Positions 1-6,012 of a stretch of DNA of 8,868 bases are shown here, piece by piece. The notes beneath the pieces were generated by a model. That model was not told the DNA's origin. It searched no databases and saw only the letters and a list, made by a program, of their open reading frames with translations. The stretch lies in assembly GCA_937927665.1 (NCBI GenBank), contig CALBRY010000451.1, forward strand, positions 1-8,868, read 5' to 3'. Position 1 is the first letter of the stretch, and every line of letters begins with the position of its first letter. A program made the translations under genes and the position numbers. The DNA is from an uncultured Chloroflexota bacterium (GTDB lineage Bacteria; Chloroflexota; Anaerolineae; Aggregatilineales; Phototrophicaceae).

Positions 1-741
1 CCGAATCCTGTCTATCAAGAGGTATTCGGACAAGTCCAAATTGGTATCTGGACAACCATTTGGGTGTCATGTGTGGCATATGTCATCGCCGTGATCATGG
101 GGTTGGGGCTGGCGCTGATGCGCTTGTCAAAAAACCATGTCATCTATCAGTTATCGACGCTCTATGTGGAAATCGTGCGCGGTATTCCGACGCTCGTACT
201 GGTATATTTCATCGTCCTAGCGGTGACGCCGCGCGTGGTCGAAGCGGTCAACAACTTAGGACTATGGTTAACTGCTCAAGGAGTTTTATCAACGCTTGCC
301 GAAACACTGAGCACTTTGCGAACCCGCGATATTGATAACACAACGCGGGCGATTGCCGGATTATCCATTTCTTATGGTGCCTTTCTCTCTGAGGTTTTTC
401 GCGCCGGTATTGAAAGTATTGAACACGGGCAGTATGAGGCAGCCTACAGTCTGGGCATGAGCCGCCGAAAAGCCCTGTGGTTCGTGATTTTGCCGCAAGC
501 GTTCCGGAACGTGCTGCCACCGCTCGCAAATGATTTTATCGCGCTCTTGAAAGAGAGTTCGCTGGTATCGATTGTGGGGGTTGAAGATATCACACGGCAG
601 GGCGGAACCTATGGCGCGGCGAATTTTCGCTTTTTCGAAAGTTATTCGGTGATTGCGATGACCTATCTGGTGCTGACGCTTTCCCTTTCAATGATCGTAA
701 AGGTGATGGAAAACCGCTTAAATCGCAGCCGCCGTGCCTGA
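1..741 (+). CDS. Polar amino-acid-type ABC transporter permease, 5'-truncated by window edge
   Basis: Inner-membrane subunit of an ABC importer of the HisM/GlnP (polar amino acid) permease family. It would pair with a periplasmic or lipid-anchored binding protein and an ATPase, neither of which is in the window. The frame is open from base 1, so the true start lies upstream; 246 residues are visible, and the internal ATG at 64 is not the start. The family signature RGIPTLV is at visible residues 60-66 and YGAFLSEVFRAGIESI at 125-140. The EAA loop that docks on the ATPase follows: E146-A-A, G152 and the LP pair at 164-165. Hydrophobic segments lie near residues 17-40, 62-76, 117-135 and 213-235. 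The loop between RGIP and YGAF looks about 25 residues longer than I recall for compact members such as GlnP. Substrate cannot be read from sequence. The gene ends TGA at 739-741 with no co-directional partner close behind, so it may close an operon. Confidence 0.9.
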   Translation, partial: PNPVYQEVFGQVQIGIWTTIWVSCVAYVIAVIMGLGLALMRLSKNHVIYQLSTLYVEIVRGIPTLVLVYFIVLAVTPRVVEAVNNLGLWLTAQGVLSTLAETLSTLRTRDIDNTTRAIAGLSISYGAFLSEVFRAGIESIEHGQYEAAYSLGMSRRKALWFVILPQAFRNVLPPLANDFIALLKESSLVSIVGVEDITRQGGTYGAANFRFFESYSVIAMTYLVLTLSLSMIVKVMENRLNRSRRA

Positions 742-760
742 GCCTAGAAAATGTTCGCTT

Positions 761-888
761 CTCCCCAACTTCGGGCGAACAGGGGTACAGTAGCAGAAAT
801 AACGCCAGAAAAGCACCCCTCCCCGAATTCGGAGAGGGGCGCATGTGCCGTAGGTACAACTGTGTCCCCCTCTCCCCAAATTCGGGGC
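761..888. repeat. Three copies of a palindromic intergenic repeat (REP/MITE-like)
   Basis: The gap 742-949 holds no credible gene but three same-orientation copies of a 15-nt core, CTCCCC-R-A-M-TTCGG-R, at 761-775, 819-833 and 872-886, about 58 and 53 bases apart. The middle copy sits in a near-perfect 24-nt palindrome (816-839) centred on GAATTC: 12-bp arms with one mismatched pair (822/833). The third has CCCC/GGGG arms (874-887). The first is degenerate. Similar GGTACA / GGGTACA words accompany copies one and two. This looks like a decayed dispersed intergenic repeat. It may also form hairpins that stop transcription from the upstream permease gene, but no clear U-tract follows. A short ORF through it is low-complexity and not believed. 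Confidence 0.7.
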
Positions 889-949
889 GTGTCAAATTTC
901 CGCAAATACGCAATCATACCCGTATCGCATCCGCCCACATGGAGACTTC

Positions 950-3637
950 ATGCGCGAATTTGGCACAAACCCGACCTCGCTCACCCTCGCGGAGCTAAAA
1001 ACCCTCCGCGCGCGTCCTGATCTCTGGGCGGAAAACCTCACCCACGGCATGAACAACGATGTCTTTCTGCTGGCGGATCGGGTGCATGTCGTCCGGTTGG
1101 CGAAAGAACGCCGCGAGGTCAATCCGTTTCGCGCGCGTCCATATGCGATTGCCGAAGCGATGCACCGCCTCGACGGGCATCCGAACATCGAGCAGGTGCT
1201 CTACGCTTACGAAGATGCCGATGAATGCATCGTGATCAGCCGCTACCGCCCCAACCTGATCCACTTGAGCGACATCGCCAAACAGAAGGACACGCCCAAT
1301 CCGCTTGAAAGCGACGACGCGCTCCGCACGCTGATCGACGTGTGCGCGTTTATGGACGAACGCGGCGTGCTCCACAAAGACCTGTGCGACTGGAATATCT
1401 TCTTTGACCGCGAGACGCGCGCACCGTTCGTCCTCGACTTCGACAGTATGCGCTTGATCGATTGGACGGGGGCTAACATCGTCCCTGAGTCGATTGCGAT
1501 CCAGTTCGAGCGCGACGCCTCGACGCTGCGCTTGGAGGCGCTCAACATTGATGATTTGCAAGAGAACTTCTTGTTTGAAGCGTTCTTCTTCGCGTTTGAC
1601 GATCAAGAGGCATTCGGCATTGACGTGTTCCGCCGCTTCTTGAGCCTCCAGCGCGATCACTACTGCCCGCGCATGACCGCTTATTTTCAAGGCATTGGGC
1701 GGGAGGACTTGGCGCAGATGATGCGCCTGCGCCAAGAGAAGATCGCCGCGTGGTTGAGCAACCCCGTTCGTTTGTTGATCCTCTACCGCCGTAAACGCAT
1801 GCACTTCTTGATGCGCGCCGTCAACTGGGCGACCGAAGTCCGCGAGTCGAGTGAATATGACGTGCGGGAATTCTTAGGCACGACGACCGATGCGCTAGAC
1901 GTTGAACTCTACCGCCGCGAGCATGACATACTCGGCGCGCCGCTCGTCCTGCTGTCCGCACCGCCCGCTGATCCGCCGCACACTGACGCGATCACGCCGC
2001 AGCGATGGGAGTCGCGCCCGTTTCAGCGCCTCCCGGTCGATGTGAGTGAAGAAAACACATTTTCGCCGGATATTCCCAAACCCGCCGGAGCGCTGCGCCT
2101 AATCGCCATTGGGGACGTACACGGCAAAGTCAAGCGGATCAGCCGGATGGAGCAGATCGCCAATGCGCTCAAGCAGCACTATGCGATTGACGCGCTGCTC
2201 GCGTTAGGCGATATGGTCGAGGGCGGCGCGGACATCGACGGGGCGCGCATCGCGATTCGGAGACTACGAAACATGGGTGTCCTTGTCGGCGCGCTCGGCA
2301 ATCACGAGTTTGATTACAACGATCTGGATGCGCTCGAAGCCGGTGAGCGTGATCTGCGCGCTCTCCGTGAGACACTTGACCGTGATGATCCGAGTGCGGC
2401 TTTAATCACCCGAGTGCTTGCCGAACATCAATGGCGCAAAGACCCACCAACAAAGCCATATAGGGATTGGATCGCAGATTGGCGGTTGGCTGCTCAGTTC
2501 CCGATCTTATGCGCGAACATGACCCATCCGAGTCTCGACGGCGGCGCGATTGCGCTGTGGGGCGGCAAGCCGATTCTGCTCTTGAGTGCGATCACGCCGT
2601 CAATCGCGCACGAACTGGAGTATCACAAGCGGCGCGGCTTCCCGACACCCGCCGCGCTCCGCCCGGAACACCCGCGCGATCTGCTGCTTGAGCAGGTGCG
2701 GACGGTCAAAGCGCAGTACCCGCAGTTGAATTTCACCGTGATCGTCTTGAGCCACTGCGGAATCAACTTCGACCGCGCCGAGCTTGTCCACCCGGAATTT
2801 GACCTAATTTTAGGGTCGCACACGCACAACCTCGCTCACTTCGCCTCCGAGTGGGGCACGCATCAAACGCATCTCGTGTACGGCGGGCAGAATGCGTATT
2901 ACCTGCCGCTGGTCGATGTGAGCATCCGTGATGACGGGCGCGTGACCGATGTCCGTTACACGCTGATTGATGTGGACGATTCGACTATGCCCGCCTCTTA
3001 TTCGCCGCCGCCCTCTTTGTTTGATGGGAAGAAGCTCGCCCACGCCGAAACGGGTTTTCCGCTCGAAGGCAAATCGACGCGCTCGACGGCGCTGATGCGG
3101 CTGATCACCGATGCGATGCGGCTTCAAAGCGGCGCGGAGTTGGCGCTCACGTATGGGCTGGCGCGTGAAAGCCTCTCCAAAGGCGATGTGACCGAAGGCG
3201 ATCTCGCGCTGGTGATGCCGTTCCCCGATCAAGCCGTAATTGTCGAACTGACCGCCGCGCACATCCGCCAAATCCTCGAATATGCCGTGTGGTCATCGCG
3301 GATTGATGTGGCGAAAAAATGCGTGATGTTTCATCCGAGCGGGTTTTCATGGCGGCTCGATGCCGATTTGACGATCCATCTCGAACTGCCGCCGGGGGAG
3401 ACGTACCGCGTGTGTGCGCCGCGCTATTTACTCGAAGGCTTTGGCGATGTCTTCCCGCTCACGCGCCCATACTTCAACGGCGAACTGACGGTGACATGGC
3501 TGGATCGGTCGGTGCGTGACCTGCTCACAGCGGAGATCGTCAAGCGCGGCACGCTCAGCGCCGATCATGACGAGTCGCGGATTGTGATCAGCCCGGATGC
3601 GCCCGTGTTATATAACGATCTGACCATCGCCTATTAA
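950..3637 (+). CDS. Fusion of an APH/protein-kinase-like domain with a 5'-nucleotidase-type metallophosphatase
   Basis: 895 residues, apparently cytosolic: the N-terminus (MREFGTNPTS) has no signal peptide and no obvious membrane segment follows. Start is ATG 950 with GGAG at 941-944, five bases upstream. Residues ~29-290 resemble a kinase/phosphotransferase fold: glycine/asparagine loop near G33-M-N-N, 'HPNI' at 77-80, catalytic loop H142-K-D144-L-C-D-W-N149 (HxDxxxxN) and D163-F-D165 as the DFG-equivalent metal site. The beta-3 lysine is not certain; R49 or K52 are candidates. A proline-rich linker spans ~330-380. Residues ~382-672 carry all metallophosphatase motifs: D389-x-H391, G420-D421, G450-N-H-E453, H602, and H624-x-H626. 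Residues ~706-860 match the 5'-nucleotidase C-terminal domain (KSTRSTALMRLITDAM, then TEGDLALVMPFPDQAVIVEL). That family (UshA-like) hydrolyses nucleotides and related phosphoesters and is usually exported, so a cytosolic fusion with a kinase is odd. The expected NGGxR-type substrate loop is degenerate (TYGLARE, 734-740). Domain calls are firm for the C-terminal two thirds and fairly firm for the kinase; substrate is unknown. Confidence 0.88.
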   Translation: MREFGTNPTSLTLAELKTLRARPDLWAENLTHGMNNDVFLLADRVHVVRLAKERREVNPFRARPYAIAEAMHRLDGHPNIEQVLYAYEDADECIVISRYRPNLIHLSDIAKQKDTPNPLESDDALRTLIDVCAFMDERGVLHKDLCDWNIFFDRETRAPFVLDFDSMRLIDWTGANIVPESIAIQFERDASTLRLEALNIDDLQENFLFEAFFFAFDDQEAFGIDVFRRFLSLQRDHYCPRMTAYFQGIGREDLAQMMRLRQEKIAAWLSNPVRLLILYRRKRMHFLMRAVNWATEVRESSEYDVREFLGTTTDALDVELYRREHDILGAPLVLLSAPPADPPHTDAITPQRWESRPFQRLPVDVSEENTFSPDIPKPAGALRLIAIGDVHGKVKRISRMEQIANALKQHYAIDALLALGDMVEGGADIDGARIAIRRLRNMGVLVGALGNHEFDYNDLDALEAGERDLRALRETLDRDDPSAALITRVLAEHQWRKDPPTKPYRDWIADWRLAAQFPILCANMTHPSLDGGAIALWGGKPILLLSAITPSIAHELEYHKRRGFPTPAALRPEHPRDLLLEQVRTVKAQYPQLNFTVIVLSHCGINFDRAELVHPEFDLILGSHTHNLAHFASEWGTHQTHLVYGGQNAYYLPLVDVSIRDDGRVTDVRYTLIDVDDSTMPASYSPPPSLFDGKKLAHAETGFPLEGKSTRSTALMRLITDAMRLQSGAELALTYGLARESLSKGDVTEGDLALVMPFPDQAVIVELTAAHIRQILEYAVWSSRIDVAKKCVMFHPSGFSWRLDADLTIHLELPPGETYRVCAPRYLLEGFGDVFPLTRPYFNGELTVTWLDRSVRDLLTAEIVKRGTLSADHDESRIVISPDAPVLYNDLTIAY

Positions 3638-3640
3638 TAG

Positions 3641-3691
3641 GTGAACCTTTTCGGCATTTAAACACTATAATCTCTACAATCATCTGTGGAG
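3641..3691 (+). promoter_or_regulatory. Promoter and ribosome binding site for the 3701 membrane-protein gene
   Basis: A perfect -10 hexamer TATAAT lies at 3666-3671. Only a weak -35 candidate exists (GTGAAC at 3641-3646, 19-bp spacer), so the -35 is not reliable. GGAG at 3688-3691 lies 9 bases before the GTG at 3701. It selects that GTG over the in-frame GTG at 3686, which would overlap the GGAG and have no ribosome site. The leader would be only about 20-25 bases. Confidence 0.5.
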
Positions 3692-3700
3692 TGCTGCCCT

Positions 3701-4546
3701 GTGTTAAATGCTGATACTTCTGCGCCGCCAAGAGCCATTGGTCAGCTTGTCGAATTCTCGTTTGAGGACATCGATAAGGGACTCCCACGGTGGGCACGGC
3801 GTTCGCATCCGATCGCGCGTCGCCACCTTGGCGCCTATTGGAAAACATTCACGCCCGATCTCACCGCGCTAGGCGAACTTACCCTGCTTTTGTGCCTGAT
3901 CATCGGCATGACGATGATCATTCCGGTATTCTTCACCCTCGTCGTTCCTACCGTGACGGTTTCGCTGGTCATGCTGCCCATCGGCGGCTATATCTATGCC
4001 CGCACGCTCGCCAATGTGGCGCGTTTCGCGGCTACTGTTGTCAATGATGAGCGACGCAACAATACGCTAAATGTCTTACGCGCTTCGCCGCTCCCATTTA
4101 ACGAAATACTGCTGAGCAAAGGCGCGTCCGCGATCTGGCGCTACATTGAAGACCTGAACTTGATCGTCCTCCTCAACTTGATGACGAGCATTCCTCTCCT
4201 GCTGATTCTGTATCATGCCATGCTCCACAATATCGCCAACCCGTTTATGGTCGGCTTCATCGTGATGATCGCGCTGATCGTGTTCACGCTGCGGCTGTTT
4301 CTGGAAACGATCATGATCGCCGCGTTGGGGATGTTGATGGGCGCGGCAAACAGCAGTCGTTCGGCGGCAGTCGTCACGACGATGCTTCTGGCGCTTGGCT
4401 ACTTCGCCTTGATCAACGGTGCGCGCCTGATTCCGCTCGGCGTAGGGTATACTCTGCTGATCGAATTGGTAATCCCGACTGTACTGCCCATCGCAATCGC
4501 CCTGATCTCACTGCGCCTGACGCGCTGGCTGCTCGAACACGATTAG
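3701..4546 (+). CDS. Polytopic membrane protein resembling an ABC-2 exporter permease
   Basis: 281 residues from the GTG at 3701, chosen for the GGAG nine bases upstream; a longer form from GTG 3686 adds five unlikely residues. After a soluble N-terminus (~1-57) come hydrophobic segments near residues 58-78, 79-98, 150-171, 181-208 (possibly two), 222-239 and 250-270. Between the second and third is a cytoplasmic stretch, 'NDERRNNTLNVLRASPLPFNEILLSKG' in pattern (~115-141). It resembles the ABC-2 coupling region, in which an ER-x(n)-T-x(2)-L-x(2)-SPL-x-(x)-EIL-x(2)-K pattern precedes a helix. By that comparison it would be the membrane half of an exporter. No ATP-binding-cassette gene is adjacent, so its ATPase, if any, is encoded elsewhere. 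Alternatively it is an orphan membrane protein of unknown role. It has its own promoter and follows the fusion gene by 63 bases. No function is assigned beyond membrane transport-like. Confidence 0.72.
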   Translation: MLNADTSAPPRAIGQLVEFSFEDIDKGLPRWARRSHPIARRHLGAYWKTFTPDLTALGELTLLLCLIIGMTMIIPVFFTLVVPTVTVSLVMLPIGGYIYARTLANVARFAATVVNDERRNNTLNVLRASPLPFNEILLSKGASAIWRYIEDLNLIVLLNLMTSIPLLLILYHAMLHNIANPFMVGFIVMIALIVFTLRLFLETIMIAALGMLMGAANSSRSAAVVTTMLLALGYFALINGARLIPLGVGYTLLIELVIPTVLPIAIALISLRLTRWLLEHD

Positions 4547-4624
4547 CGATCGTCTAATCCTGTTCGTTGGCAAACCGTCACCCACCCGTCGCATGTGAAG
4601 CATGTAACCTTCCCGTTTGTTCGG

Positions 4625-4630
4625 TACAAT
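4625..4630 (+). promoter_or_regulatory. Putative -10 element (TACAAT) for the SH3b/CARDB gene
   Basis: TACAAT at 4625-4630, in the context TTCGGTACAATCGAGAC, matches the -10 consensus at five of six positions and sits 48 bases before the ATG at 4678. No convincing -35 is visible at 16-18 bp upstream. The rest of the 131-base gap shows only a small direct repeat, GCATGTGAA/GCATGTAAC, near 4591-4608. Confidence 0.4.
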
Positions 4631-4652
4631 CGAGACTGACCTGCTGTTTTTT

Positions 4653-4670
4653 CTTTCTTTCAAGAAAGGA
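4653..4670 (+). promoter_or_regulatory. Ribosome binding site inside a small possible hairpin
   Basis: AGAAAGGA at 4663-4670, seven bases before ATG 4678, is a good Shine-Dalgarno and fixes the start of the secreted protein. The preceding pyrimidine run CTTTCTT (4653-4659) is complementary to AAGAAAG (4662-4668), so the site could be partly hidden in a short stem. The loop is only 2-4 bases, so the structure is weak and may be chance. Confidence 0.45.
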
Positions 4671-4677
4671 CGTAAGC

Positions 4678-5880
4678 ATGACCCGTACCCATGTACGTTT
4701 TGTCCTGCTGTTCGCACTGCTGGCAATCGCGATCACTGCGATTCCGGCACTGGCACAGGGTGTTACCCCGTCAGACCCGAACGCCAATATCAGTTGGCCC
4801 CCGCGCGTTTATGTGGTGCGCGGCGCAGAAGTCGAAATTCGCGGCTCTGCCAACCTGCCCAATATGCGGAGCTATTTCGTCTCCGTCCGCCCGATGAACG
4901 AGGATTTGACCCAGCGCCTTGATCAAGCTTTCTTCCCGGCGGCGCTTCCCTCGACCACCGCTGTGCAGGATGATGTCCTCGCTGTTTGGGATACCACCAT
5001 CATTGATGATGGTTTGTATGAACTGCGCTTGACGATCAATCTCGGCGCAGGTCAGCAGCCCGTCGTCGTTGATCATGGTCCGATCCGCGTCGAAAACAAC
5101 CCGCCGCCGTGGGTGATCGTTGATGTCGAACAACCCGTTGCGGTCGTCACACAGCCGCCTGTGGTTGTCGTTCCGCCCGTCGCTACGGTTGAAGTCATTC
5201 AGCCGACCGCAACCACTGACCCGACCCCGCGCGGCACGGTCAGCGGCGCTCAGGCGAACGTCCGTCAGGGCGATAGCACCGACTATCTCATCATCGCTAC
5301 CCTTACACAGGGACAGCAGGTGCTTCTGGTCGGCATCAGCAATCAGGGTTCAGGCTGGTATCAGGTTCAACTTGCCACCGGTCAGCTTGGTTGGATGGCT
5401 CCGAGCGTGATCACGGTTTCGGGCAACCTCGCCGTGCTTCCGCGTGTTCAGCCGCCGCCGCGTCCTGCGACCGCGACCCCCATCCCGCCGACCGCCGTCC
5501 CGACTTCGGCTTCGCAAGCGAACCTCGTTGCAGGTATCGTCGTGCTTGATCCGGCGACGCCGACATGCGCGCAGGTCTTTACGGTTGGCTTCGATGTGGC
5601 GAACCTCGGTTCAACCCAGACGACCGCTTCGGGTACCGTTTCGCTGACCGATGTCCGCGCCGCTGATGGCAGCGTTCAGGGGACGACTGTGGGCGGATTC
5701 CCCATTCTTTCGCCCGGTCAAACCTTCCGTGTAAATATGCCGCTCACGATCAGCACATGGTACAACGATACTCACCGTATCACGCTGACCATCGATCCGA
5801 GCGGGTCGATTCCTGAAAACAACCGCGGCGATAATGTGCGAACGGTTGAATACGTGCTGCAAAAGGGTTCTTGCCCGTAA
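4678..5880 (+). CDS. Secreted multidomain protein: N-terminal beta-sandwich, SH3b and CARDB-like domains
   Basis: 400 residues. ATG 4678 is preferred over the upstream in-frame ATG at 4567 because of the AGAAAGGA site and because it begins a classic signal peptide: MTRTHVR, a hydrophobic core to ~residue 22, then PALAQ with cleavage expected after ALA (26) or Q27. Residues ~36-138 form an Ig-like or beta-sandwich domain with WDTTIIDDGLYELRL at 104-118; the neighbouring gene carries a related domain. Two Pro/Val/Thr-rich linkers (about 141-185 and 256-280) flank an SH3b domain at ~186-247, with the hallmark ANVRQGDSTDYLIIATLTQG start and GWYQVQL..GQLGWM end. Residues ~281-395 look like a CARDB cell-adhesion-type domain: VGFDVANLGSTQT early, PENNRGDN near the end (379-386). 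Likely an extracellular or envelope-bound adhesion or wall-associated protein; no catalytic domain or anchor is visible. Two cysteines (297, 399) could form a disulphide. Confidence 0.88.
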   Translation: MTRTHVRFVLLFALLAIAITAIPALAQGVTPSDPNANISWPPRVYVVRGAEVEIRGSANLPNMRSYFVSVRPMNEDLTQRLDQAFFPAALPSTTAVQDDVLAVWDTTIIDDGLYELRLTINLGAGQQPVVVDHGPIRVENNPPPWVIVDVEQPVAVVTQPPVVVVPPVATVEVIQPTATTDPTPRGTVSGAQANVRQGDSTDYLIIATLTQGQQVLLVGISNQGSGWYQVQLATGQLGWMAPSVITVSGNLAVLPRVQPPPRPATATPIPPTAVPTSASQANLVAGIVVLDPATPTCAQVFTVGFDVANLGSTQTTASGTVSLTDVRAADGSVQGTTVGGFPILSPGQTFRVNMPLTISTWYNDTHRITLTIDPSGSIPENNRGDNVRTVEYVLQKGSCP

Positions 5881-5896
5881 ATCGTCAGTTCGTTTG

Positions 5897-5925
5897 AAGG
5901 GACAGGGCATGCCCTGTCCCCTTTT
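5897..5925 (+). terminator. Rho-independent terminator after the SH3b/CARDB gene
   Basis: Seventeen bases after the stop codon, 5899-5920 is a perfect 22-base palindrome with GGGACAGGGCA as its left half, giving a stable GC-rich stem. It is followed by CTTTT (5921-5925) and preceded by AA, so the A/T flanks can partly extend the stem. The position argues that the two secreted-protein genes are separate transcription units. Confidence 0.75.
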
Positions 5926-5998
5926 CCCCTCATCATCCACCGCTCCACTTTGCGCGCGCGCCGCTTTGCGATAAAACTTGCACAGTCCTGCAAGCAAT

Positions 5999-6003
5999 GG
6001 AGA
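5999..6003 (+). promoter_or_regulatory. Ribosome binding site deciding the start of the glycosidase gene
   Basis: GGAGA at 5999-6003 lies nine bases before ATG 6013. It supports that start over the upstream in-frame ATG at 5950, whose extra 21 residues would bury the signal peptide. A possible -10 (GATAAA, 5970-5975) is too poor to call a promoter. Confidence 0.6.
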
Positions 6004-6012
6004 TACCTAACT

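Noticed and set aside
742..949. CRISPR array in the repeat gap
   Set aside because: The repeats are only about 15 bases, imperfect and palindromic, with just three copies and non-unique-looking spacers; no cas gene is present.
751..1020. Short + strand reading frame across the repeat gap
   Set aside because: Runs through palindromic repeats and overlaps the start of the fusion gene; no ribosome site and a low-information protein.
995..1804. 269-residue minus-strand reading frame opposite the kinase domain
   Set aside because: Antisense shadow; composition is rich in R, A, V, H and Q with no motif, and the + strand frame has conserved kinase motifs in the same bases.
4567..4677. N-terminal extension of the SH3b/CARDB protein from ATG 4567
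   Set aside because: It would cover the putative promoter and the AGAAAGGA site and place 37 residues in front of a textbook signal peptide.
5950..6012. N-terminal extension of the glycosidase from ATG 5950
   Set aside because: The extra residues are arginine- and lysine-rich, precede a clear signal peptide, and lack a ribosome site; GGAGA supports ATG 6013.
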